NCBI RefSeq assembly: GCF_021155775.2
Contig: NC_060236.1
Span: 10,337,087 to 10,401,086, forward strand
DNA: 64,000 nt
From: Neodiprion pinetum
Lineage: Eukaryota; Arthropoda; Insecta; Hymenoptera; Diprionidae
Reading direction: 5' to 3'
Shown here: in pieces, positions 55,532-64,000 of the stretch
Layout of the letters: the number at the start of each line of letters is the position of its first letter
Position numbering within the stretch: the first letter of the stretch is position 1
Notes under the pieces: model-generated
Told to the model about the DNA's origin: nothing
What the model saw: the letters and a program-made list of their open reading frames with translations, nothing else
Databases searched by the model: none
Position numbers and translations under genes: made by a program

Positions 55532-56841
55532 GGGAGCTTTCTAGTGTGACAGCCCGAAAAATCGCTGTTTTTCGCGATTTTTTTTTTTAAAGAAAAAATA
55601 ATCTAATCGGTCTGGTTTTTTTTTTGTATAGTAATTGGGCATTGAAGAATACAAAAAAATTTTTTAAAGATCGATTTATTTATTAATTAATGTCTATAAA
55701 AATGATGAAACAATTGTTGCAGAAAATGCACTTGGATGTGGTGTCCACGTTGGGGGTCACAATTTTGATCTGAAACAAAAAACACAAAAAGATTATTGAT
55801 CGGTATATAATTGGCTTTCGTGCTATGGAGGCTTTTTTCTTTTTTTTTTTTTTTTGCAAAAATGGCGCCGGTTTGAAAAAAAAGTATCGATTTTAGCATT
55901 TTTTTTGGCAGTTTTTTTTACAAAAAAATAGGAAGATGTCAAAAAAAAAAAAAAAGCTTCCATAGCACGATAAACAATGACGTTAAGTATATTGTGTAAA
56001 AAATTCAACTCGATAGCTTTAAAACTCTGCCCTCCAAGTTGGACACCGTTTTGAAAAATGCTGTTTCGAGAAAAACGCGTTCAAAGTTTCAAGTGCGGAA
56101 ATTTTAGGTAAATCGTTTACTTACGGTCAATCAGCGATGCCAGGTCCATACGATATCCCTTCTGCTTCTTTGAAAAGATCGTGCTCAATGGATTGTTCAG
56201 TCCGACGAGCTGTCCTCGCCTCTTTGCTATCCAGGGACGCCCGGCGGTTTGCTTGGGTGATGCGCGCATTCTTGTACTTAGCGGCGAAATCTGCGGCGCT
56301 CGGCCCTATCGTGCATCCCATCGTCTCCAAAATTTTTAAAATTGGGTCGTAACCTTCATTGAAGGTGCACACAGCACACTGCGTAGCGATTTCTACTATC
56401 TGCTTGCCGCAGAATACGTGCTTTGGGGCTAGTTGCCATACACAGTGATTGAAGCTCTCGTTATTGTTTTGAATGTTCGCGCCCGTACACCGCTTTTTTT
56501 TTGAAAATCGAGTGCGACAAAAAAATAAGTCGCGCGACTAATTTACGGCTAATTAACGGCAAATTATGCAATAGTCCGAATTCACATTTTCGACAATTGG
56601 CGAACCAAGTTCATGTACGTGCAGGTAGGAACGAGACAATAGAAATGACGGTCGCACGGGCAGACGGCCGACGCGGCAGCTGTAGCGCTCCGTTACCTTC
56701 TTCCAAGAAATGCTGTACAGTAACCGAAATAATCTGAATTTCGGCATGAAAATTTCAGGGAATATTCGGAAGAGTGTATACTATTCGATAAAGCAAAAAA
56801 AAAAAATCGATTTTTTGAAAATTTCACACTGGAAAGCTCCC
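55532..56841 (-). mobile_element. Kolobok-type non-autonomous element nested in the hAT gene
   Basis: Inverted ends GGGAGCTTTCTAGTGTGA / GGGAGCTTTCCAGTGTGA (one mismatch), with TTAA on both sides (55528-55531 and 56842-56845). It sits inside hAT exon 7; removing it with one TTAA restores the frame exactly. It carries only the C-terminal piece of a Kolobok transposase (minus strand). Internal A- and T-rich runs are frequent. Length is 1310 bp. Confidence 0.85.
56127..56372 (-). pseudogene. Kolobok transposase C-terminal fragment
   Basis: About 81 codons with TFNEGYDPILKILETMG, an ARITQANRRAS basic helix and the end EGISYGPGIAD. The same layout is found at 60445-60768 in another TTAA element (TFNGGLTNVLQIFKMLE ... 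EGQMYGAGIAD). This is the known C-terminal tail of Kolobok/Mutator-like transposases. The catalytic part is missing, so the element depends on an external transposase. Confidence 0.65.
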
Positions 56842-59133
56842 TTAAGCGAGCAAATTCTTACGCAGGTTAGATTTATATTTTTGCTATTATTATTACTATT
56901 ATTATATATACTGCAAGTGTTTATTCATACTGATTGTATAATTTTATTATGCAGAAGGTGGTCTTGAAGCTGAAAAATTAACAAACTCTCTACTATATAT
57001 GATAGTAGTTGATCACATGCCTCTCCGTAGTGTGGAAAAAAAAGGTCTCAAGCAGTTCATAAAGACAGCTAGACCTCAGTACTCTATACCCAGTCGTAGA
57101 ACTTTAACAAAGTTAATTAATGATAAATATGACGTTTTGAAACTTAAAATAATTCAGGACTTAAATGAATCTGCGTTTTATTCTATCACTTGTGATATCT
57201 GGACGGATGTGTCTCAGAAAAGTTATTTAGGAACAACTGTCCATTATTTACCGTCCGATAACTTAAAAATTTTAAGCACACATCTTTGTGTTAAACCATT
57301 AGCTTCTGAGCATAATGCAACTTATATATCAACATGTTTATTAGAAATTTTTAATAATTTTAGTTTACTTAAAGTTAAAATAACAGCTATTATAAGTGAT
57401 AGCGCTGCGAACATGATAAAAGCTATTGATAATGTGTTTGATTCTGACGTAGATAATTTGAGCAACGGAAACATTGATCAAAGTAAAAAGAACAACAATA
57501 AAAGGCTGCCCTGCTTTGCCCATCGAGCATCTCACATAGTTCCGAAAGCTATTGCAAAAATGCCACATATACAACTTGTGATTGATAAAGTTAAAAGAAT
57601 TGTCATGATGACAAGAAAAAGTGTTCCGGCTGCGGATGAACTAAGAAGACTGCAAGAACGTGACGGAAAATCGGAAGGAACCATACTTAAGTTCATTCAA
57701 AGCGTTGACACCCGCTGGACTTCAACCTATGACATGCTGGAAAGGTTTTTATTATTGGAAGATTACGTTTATCCAGTGACTTCGAAGTGTGCGAATCCAC
57801 CACCGATGTTAAGCCATGAAGTGATTTTGAAAGATATCGTGAATTTAATAAAACCTGTCATGATAATCATAACCGAATTGAGCGGGGATTCCTATTTAAC
57901 TTGCAGTATTATAATTCCTGCTGTTGCGGTTATGAAAAATGAAATAATGCTCTCGAAACCAAAAACTGAGGATGGAGTTCAATTCAAAAACCATTTACTA
58001 AATTCTCTAGATAATCAATTTTATGATATTGAGTCGTATCCAACATTAGCAATTGCAACTATTCTGGATCCTCGCTTCAAGACACTTCATTTTCAAAGAG
58101 CTATGCATGCCGCAGATGCGGTTGAGCACATTCGTAAACGAATGAACTCTAGTATTACTCAGACTTCTACATCTATATCAGTTTCATCTACTGTAAATTT
58201 TGAAGCCCAATTAAATAAAAATAATATTTGGCGTCATCATGATCAGCTTGTTGCCAAAACAAGTGCAGCAACTTATTCACTGGATGGTGTGGCATTTGAG
58301 CTGAAACAATACCTTACGCAGCCTGTCATTCCAAGAAATGAAGACCCTTTGAAATATTGGCAACTTTTGAAACCTTCCTTCCCAAGTCTTTTCCAAATTG
58401 CGATGAAGTATTTTTGTGTAGTAGGAACGTCAGTTCCTTGTGAACGACTTTTCTCTGAAGCTGGAAATATAAAAACTGATGACCGAAATCGTCTTACTGG
58501 GAAGAATTTAGATAAGTTACTTTTTTTGAGTAGTTTAACTTCAGAAGATTGGGGATATTGATCTACACTAAGGTACTGAATTATTATCATTAATTTATTA
58601 TTATATATTTGTCTATTATATAATTAATCATCAGTCATTATCTTAAGAATTCTATTGTGATAGTAGATATAAAAAAATTTTAGTCACTAAATAGTTTAAT
58701 CACTAAAGTGATTACAAATCAAATTATAATTGTTAATTTAATTATAAATTTGTGTTGTTTTATAAATAAAATGTTTTTAACTCCATCTATGATAAAATTA
58801 CTTATGTTATAGTATAAATGCTTTTAATTATTTGAATAAGAAATAAATTGAAAATTAGAATTATTATTTTTGTATGTTTATTTTAGAGATAATTATAATT
58901 TTTTTAAATTTTCGCGCTCATTTTCAATATCGATATCGACAATCGATGTTTCGATGTTTTTCTAAGAATATCGATGGTTCGATAGCGAAAATTGAAAAAA
59001 TATCGATAGTTCGATGTTGATGTTTTTTACTGATATCGCCCATCCCTAATGAATGGCAGAGATGAGTAGGGAGATCTCCAACGCTCGGCCTTTCGTGATA
59101 ATCGTGATACCAGCTAGGTTGGAGCGTCGACGT

Positions 59134-59213
59134 GACACCTAGGCGGCCTCGCACCGAAGGTGGCCCATTTCCGACCTGACACCTAGGCGGCCATGCACCG
59201 AAGGTGGCCCACA
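59134..59213. repeat. Tandem duplication, two units of about 44 bp
   Basis: GACACCTAGGCGGCC and GCACCGAAGGTGGCCCA occur twice, at about 59134 and 59178, with one or two differences in the shared part. Confidence 0.75.
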
Positions 59214-59680
59214 ATCGTGCATATATAGATATACTCGGTCGCTCGAGCAAGTGGTTGCCAATCGCATCCTTGTCCCCGCTCGCACAGATGTTTCCAGGAA
59301 TGCAAGAATTGGGATTTTTTTGTTTCAATTATGAATTTCAGCGAATAAAAGTATCTCCAGATTTGATAAATTTTGGATTCAATTAGTGGATGCTGTACCA
59401 AAATAATTAACCATTCCCAGTCCGAATACTTTTTTTTTTTTTTTAATAAACATTATTTTTTTATTGATATGAAAATATGTGACGCCTGGTGTTCTCGAAT
59501 ATTTGTACACGCAGTCTGTGGAAAAATATACGAAGCCAGCTCGATAACATTTATGCAAAATGTGCAATGGGCAAGTGGTTGGAGGAAATTTTTTTTTTCT
59601 CGAACTGAATCTTCCAGAGAACCATCAGCGAATTCCAAGCAAGCTCCATAAACATACCGAGCAAATGCGCGATCACGGAC

Positions 59681-59719
59681 GTAGCTGTGGTGTGGCTGAG
59701 TGGATACCGCATGAGGATG
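59681..59719 (+). ncRNA. tRNA-like sequence, 5' half (split by an insertion)
   Basis: TGGCTGAGTGG (about 59692-59702) fits a pol III box A. The partner half lies at 61019-61066 behind a retroposon and contains GGTTCGATCGC, a near box B, followed by a T run. With one copy of the 10-bp duplication removed, the halves join into a tRNA-like unit with a CCGCAT/ATGCGG stem. The T stem pairs poorly, so it is a tRNA pseudogene or SINE head and not a working tRNA gene. Confidence 0.5.
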
Positions 59720-59832
59720 AATTTTCAATTACAGGTTTTTGCGCGAAGTTTTCCTGTATTTAAGTTAATTACTGCTGCCTTTGCTATAATACTGCATTCA
59801 AGTCTTAAACAAAACACTAAAAAACAAGTTAA

Positions 59833-60864
59833 GGGGTAACGCCACTGTAACGGTCCAAAAAAAAGGTTTTTTCACGAATTTTTTGCTTCCAAAATTGAAG
59901 GTAATTGAAAAAAAACTTTTAAGGGTGTTATCGGGCATACATTAAACTTTATTATCAAATTTTTTTAATGCAAAAAAAAAACAAAATGGCGGTTCCACAG
60001 CTATCTTCCCGGGGCATGTTTTGCTTGTAGGGCTCCGCGGCACGCAGCACCACTGGTGCACTTTTGAATCTAGAACAAAAAAAAAAAAAAAACCATCAAT
60101 CTAGAGGGTTATAGCTAGAGAATGTCGATCGGATTTTAAAAATTATCAATTTTTGTGGATTTGGCGTGCGTTTGAAAAAAAAATTGATTTTTGACGAAAA
60201 AACGGCTAGTTTTTTGTTAATAAAAAATCAATAAATAAAGTTATTGAAAATCCCGATCGACATTCTCAAGATAATGTTAATGTTCACATCTGGTCAAAAT
60301 TTCAAGTAAAAGAAATGAAAATTGTTCGAGTGATGCTGCGTGCCATTTTGAAAAACCGTGTTTCGAGAAAAACGCGTTTAAAGTTTTGCGAATAGTTTTT
60401 TATTGGAAAAAATAAAAAAAAGAAGGTAAAAAAAAATTTTACCGTTAGTCTGCAATCCCAGCACCATACATTTGTCCTTCGATGGCCAAATTTTCGTCTC
60501 CTTCGTCTTTCGTGGTGGATTTTTGGAGCGCGTGCGCACTTTTTGCCGCGTCGCTCAGAGATGTCTCCGCGTGCGTAATGCGTTTGGCGTCGGCTTCGAT
60601 GCAGAAATTATATAACTGTACACCAATTTCCACCTCCAACATCTTGAATATTTGCAAGACGTTGGTAAGGCCGCCATTGAATGTGCAAACAGCGATATCC
60701 GTCGCGATATCTAGGACAGTTTTTCCGCTTGAAGATGATTTGGGGGCCAAACAAAAATTTTCTCGCACGGGACCTTTTTTTCCTTATTCTAGAGGGTTTA
60801 AACTATTTTTGAAGCCAATAAAAAAAAAATCGATTTTTCGAAAAATTTACAGTGGCCATACCCC
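59833..60864 (-). mobile_element. Kolobok-type non-autonomous element
   Basis: Inverted ends GGGGTAACGCCACTGTAA / GGGGTATGGCCACTGTAA (two mismatches), with TTAA on both sides (59829-59832 and 60865-60868). It carries a transposase C-terminal fragment on the minus strand and, as at 55532-56841, a TCGATTTTTCGAAAA tract just inside the right end. Length is 1032 bp. Confidence 0.85.
60445..60768 (-). pseudogene. Kolobok transposase C-terminal fragment
   Basis: About 107 codons: DIATDIAVCTFNGGLTNVLQ, an ARGI-like basic helix (AKRITHAETSLSDAAKSA) and the end EGQMYGAGIAD. It is homologous in layout to the fragment at 56127-56372 but clearly diverged. The catalytic region is absent. Confidence 0.65.
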
Positions 60865-61018
60865 TTAACCACTTAATGTAAAACAAAATGTTAGATTGAG
60901 CTTAAAATTTAAGCCGGAGTTACATAAACTAAGATAATTACAAGTGCAATATTGTAAATATTGAACATTTATTGTTCATCTAAATAAATATGGTTTCCTC
61001 CTCAAAAAAAAAAAAAAA

Positions 61019-61066
61019 CATGAGGATGGAGTGATGCGGGACACGGGTTCGATCGCAGTTCACTCG
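61019..61066 (+). ncRNA. tRNA-like sequence, 3' half with T-run terminator
   Basis: ATGCGG, then CACGGGTTCGATCGCAG (box B-like), then about 13 T (61067-61079), which would end a pol III transcript. It continues the 5' half at 59681-59719. A weak T-stem argues against a functional tRNA. Confidence 0.5.
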
Positions 61067-61304
61067 TTTTTTTTTTTTTAATTCAATCCCGGCTTTTTTT
61101 TGTATTTTCGGAGAGAAAAAACAAATCAAAGAAAAAAAATTTCGAGAGCCGGTCGATTTTTTCCTTCTTTCCTTTTGCTTTTTCTTTTACTGAACCCACC
61201 TTTTTTGTAGTGGGGGTAACCCGGAAGAGAACAAATAATTGAAACAATAAAATTCCGACAGCGAATCGATTTGTTCCCTGTTTTTGGCGCCTCTTTTTTG
61301 ATAT

Positions 61305-61719
61305 GGAAAAGTTTTGACAGTAATGGAAAATAGAGATTACTAAACGCAAATATATTGTTTTTTAATAACACCGGCCCACAAAAAAAAAAAAGTGGCCTGT
61401 ACTTTTGACCGGACCTACCTATCTTTATGTATTTTGACGCGCTGAATCCGAATCTGAAGTCAGTTTTGCCCGTACACCCTCAAAATTTTGAGTAAATTGC
61501 AAAAAACCATAAAAATCGCCAAAAATTAGCATTTTTGGTAAGAAAAAAATTTATGGAACTATAGACCAAGTATGATTTTTATGCATTTTGGTCCGCTAAA
61601 CCCAAATCTGAAGTTTATTCAACCATAAGCCTTTTAAAATTTAATTGGGCCGGTGTTATTAAAAAACAATACATTTGTTTTTAGTAATCTCTATTTTCCA
61701 TTACTGTCAGAACTTTTCC
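61305..61719. repeat. Element with about 75-bp inverted arms
   Basis: GGAAAAGTTTTGACAGTAAT at 61305 matches the complement of the sequence ending at 61719, and the match continues to CACCGGCCCA (61370-61379 and 61646). The middle holds two related direct segments, about 61430-61500 and 61577-61645 (both with AATCTGAAG after a CGCT-like word). It is probably a MITE; no duplication was established. Confidence 0.75.
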
Positions 61720-64000
61720 TTATTAAAAAAAAAAACGCCCATCTTATATTAGTCTTGACGAGCATTTCTTAAGAAGTTCGGTGGATTAGCGGGTGATCGT
61801 CCGATACAGGGCGATCCTGGGAATTGGGTAGGAGAAAAATATGCTTGTTTTGTTACTAATATTATTAGACATTTTTATGGAATCCAAAGCTTTAATGAAG
61901 TTCAAGTGAAGATAACAGTGAAAATGCGGGACGAGGAAGCAACCGTTACAGAATGTTCTTAACCTAAATGTTCACACTCATTCGATTATTCACTTTTCGG
62001 TGGTTTCGCTACAACTCCGAACAACGGCTCACACACACAATGGCTTCACACTCACATATGATTAACACTGCACGTCTCTGCGAGTTCGTGGCACAAATTG
62101 CAACACTTGATATCTAGCTTCTGAAGACTAATATCACGACGCAAGATGCTTTGGCAAACCGCGTATAGAATTAGAGGAATTAGCTCTATTCGTCGGTGAC
62201 GCGAAAAGACTGATAAACTCTTCACGCCATAGCTTCTGAAGGAGCCTGGTTCCGTAGATCTTGGGTTTATTCTGTCTCTAACGGGACTGACTTCGCTCGC
62301 TCGTACGACATCCCTTGGAGCGTCGGACGGCGAGCAAGGTCTCTGTCAACGTTGCAAATTTGAAACAAAGGCTTGCCTTGCGAAGATCATCCTTGAACCG
62401 CGTTGTCTCGCGCTCGCCTCATCCCGGTGTTGATTACACCCGGGATCCAGCGAGCGCGGGAACGCTGACATTGCAATGGTGAACTGGGCCGCTGCGCTTT
62501 TCTCGTGCCATGAACAGAAATATAAGGGATTTGTATTATATGTTGTAACGTGGCATTTTTACTGCGCGTTCCACACGGCTCCCCGAACTCTAGACGGACC
62601 ATAAACTTAGGGAGCACGCGGAGCAGACCGCGGCTCATTTCGAAAAAGAGCGCCGGGACAACAGTCACGCATCCGAGACTCTAAGAGGGGACCATCGCCG
62701 GTTTAGCGAATAAGACTTTTCAGGATTTTTGTTTATTTTTTTTGGGTGGCGAGTAAATGCGGCTTCAGACAGGGGATCGGCAGCAAATCCGAACGACGTT
62801 ACTGGATGGCAATCGCGGCGGATCGCGACGAAAGGAGGGCCTCGCACGAGGCTACGGAGAGAGCGTCAACGGAGAGCTCTGCCGCGAGGGAATCCAAGGC
62901 GGACGAGATTCCCGTTGGTGGCCGGCGAGCCGTAGCCCCCCCCCCCCCCCCTCCGTCGCCCAACTGACGACAGGTACCCTCGCGAAGTCGTCACCACGCC
63001 ACTGCCAAGCTACGGGGTACCCGAGACTGGCCAGCCAATCAACACCCCGCGACAGCGGAATTCAACGATAGCGATACGCTAGATTGTAAGAATTGCGTAA
63101 CGAGAACCCCAATTCGATCGGGAAAATTTTGACTATGGATGGCGCCTATGTTCGGGGCATGTTCGAATTGCGGCTCCGATTTGCAGGACTCGTCACTTGA
63201 GTCCTGGCGACATTTCGCGACAGTCGAGTACGGTAGAAATTCAGACAAAAAAAAAAAAAATCTCTTTGAAGTGTGTGTGCCATGGCCGAAACAGGAGTTG
63301 GCGAGTTCTTGGTGTGGTTGCGAAGCGGTAAGCGCTATTAATTCTTTGCGAACGCATTTCGAGTGCAAGTAGATCGGCGCACCGGCACCCGGTTGGCCTA
63401 GCCCTTGTTGAATTAGAGTAGTACTCGAAATTCGTTTGCCGATCTCCTTGATGATGACCGTAGCCTGACTTTTCGCGATAACGCGTAGAGTCAAGTGGAT
63501 CCCTGTAAAGTCTCGCGTAGAGTCACGGTTTCGAGTGGGGAACAATTTCGGTTCGAAATTGAGTGCGGCCAAATTCCGTTGCACGGGGTCTCGTCGAGTC
63601 TGCGTACGTAAAAAGGGTCACCTCTCGGGGGGGGGGGGGGGGGGGGGGGTCGCGTGTTACCGTGCGTAGATGCTTGATTTAGCGGAAAGGGTTGTGAACT
63701 TTGGGGAAATAGGGACTACGACTGGAGCTCGGATGCGTCATAATACGCTACACACTCGCACGATCAGAAAACCTTCCTAGAGTTATTAATTTGGTCGCGA
63801 TTAGCGCGTCGAGTCACGTCTTTTTGAGTTAGTTTACGAATTCTGGTGCAGCAGTAAGGTGGCGACTAGCGCCCGTAGAAATAAGATATCAGCTAGATTT
63901 AATCACGATTGCGATTAGCGCGTCGAGTATGATCTAGATCACGTTTTTGTTTAGCGGTTTATAATTAAGTGACGAGTAGCGTCGTAGTCGAGGACGATCG
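61720..64000. other. GC-richer unassigned stretch
   Basis: Composition changes to GC-rich from about 62280. Frames of 90-180 codons on both strands (for example 63039-63584 minus and 62757-63071 plus) carry no recognised motif and overlap one another. A C run lies near 62936-62951 and a G run at 63627-63649. GCGATTAGCGCGTCGAGT occurs at 63797 and again at 63911, within a region of repeated TAGCGCG/CGTCGAG words that continues past the window's end. It may be the leader or LTR of another retroelement that continues to the right. Confidence 0.35.
63627..63649. repeat. Homopolymer G run, 23 bases
   Basis: Visible directly; the true length is uncertain because assemblers handle such runs poorly. 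Confidence 0.9.

Larger units (their letters stand above)
54231..58561 (+). pseudogene. hAT transposase, eight exons, one stop and one insertion
   Basis: Exons: 54231-54261, 54361-54468, 54535-54646, 54746-54927, 55013-55052, 55164-55428, 55506-55531 plus 56846-56865 (split by the nested element), and 56955-58561. All phases agree and total 797 codons. A single in-frame TAG (54621-54623, codon 76) separates a 75-aa N-terminal domain (FHMWLKINDQ, YVRLKHNDKYAYEFI) from the rest. Then come a BED finger (CKFC ... HLNSKH) in exon 6 and the hAT core in exon 8. Catalytic acids: Asp codon 57194 (ITCDIWTD), Asp codon 57398 (ISDSAANM) and Glu codon 58442 (SVPCERLFSEAG, dimerisation block). It resembles ZBED-type hAT transposases. 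The nested insertion abolishes normal splicing or reading; alternatively the N-terminal 75 aa is made as its own protein. Confidence 0.8.
53047..59048 (+). mobile_element. Large hAT transposon (6.0 kb) with accessory gene and nested insertion
   Basis: Ends: TAGGGATGGGCGATAT at 53047 and its complement ending at 59048, with both subterminal regions packed with ATCGAT/TCGATA motifs (53060-53190 and 58920-59030), probable transposase-binding sites. Flanks CTGAATGG (53039-53046) and ATGAATGG (59049-59056) match at 7 of 8 positions, as expected for a slightly aged hAT duplication. Inside, in order: a small spliced gene, the transposase gene in eight exons, and, nested within exon 7, a Kolobok-type element. 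Without the nested element the hAT is about 4.7 kb. Confidence 0.85.
59720..61018 (+). mobile_element. Poly(A) retroposon, 10-bp target duplication, itself interrupted
   Basis: CATGAGGATG is repeated exactly at 59710-59719 and 61019-61028. The inserted DNA ends in AATAAATATGGTTTCCTCCTC (the AATAAA begins near 60983) followed by an A run of about 16, the mark of a reverse-transcribed poly(A) RNA. Without the nested Kolobok element it is only about 260 bp and has no coding frame, so it is a short 3'-UTR-like retrocopy or a truncated retroposon. The source is unknown. Confidence 0.7.

Noticed and set aside
59681..61066. Functional tRNA gene with a giant intron
   Set aside because: The interruption has target duplications, a poly(A) tail and a nested transposon, and the T stem pairs poorly.
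63039..63584. 181-codon minus-strand gene at the right end
   Set aside because: Overlaps other open frames on both strands in GC-rich DNA and has no recognisable domain; left as unassigned.

Overview
The window is nuclear DNA of an insect. The evidence is spliceosomal introns with GT-AG borders, an insect-type GMC (glucose-dehydrogenase-like) oxidoreductase, and a dense mixture of animal transposon families. Hymenoptera is plausible but is only an inference. There is no bacterial-style operon, and no host gene cluster apart from the GMC gene. Most of the 64 kb is nested mobile DNA in an AT-rich background.

Layout. 1-8.7 kb: AT-rich sequence without a supported gene, carrying two large inverted-repeat elements (1733-2355 and 2435-3083). 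8.7-11.4 kb: a three-exon GMC oxidoreductase on the minus strand, the only clear intact host gene. 12.8-14.1 kb: a decayed Crypton-type tyrosine recombinase. 17.6-23.1 kb: a decayed minus-strand Ty3/Gypsy element with short LTRs. 23.6-32 kb: two 5'-truncated or decayed LINEs, two copies of a repeat that carries a tRNA 3' half, and two fold-back elements.

32.5-36.5 kb: a structurally complete TTAA-flanked transposon. Its three exons join without a break into 898 codons that fuse a Kolobok/Mutator-like DDE transposase to a DEDDh 3'-5' exonuclease. 36.8-37.2 kb: a GC-rich F-box gene with a TATA box. 39.2-44.5 kb: a full-length but disabled LINE with a perfect 10-bp target duplication. 45.2-47.9 kb: an intact DDD-transposase element (Sola-like) with 39-bp terminal repeats and an AATT duplication. 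48.2-51.6 kb: an intact hAT element with a perfect 8-bp duplication. 53.0-59.0 kb: a second, larger hAT inserted in a Gypsy gag fragment.

The second hAT carries a small spliced accessory gene (88 aa). It is paralogous to the N-terminal domain of the same element's transposase, which is itself cut by one in-frame stop and by a nested 1.3-kb Kolobok-type element. 59.7-61.1 kb: a tRNA-like sequence split by a poly(A) retroposon that is itself split by another Kolobok-type element. 61.3-64 kb: an inverted repeat, then GC-richer unassigned sequence.

The two observations most worth following are the exonuclease-transposase fusion (32547-36517) and the duplicated small-protein/N-terminal-domain pair in the 6-kb hAT (53372-54646). 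Both are supported by intron phases that fit exactly and by complete element ends. I did no database search; family names rest on recognised motifs.
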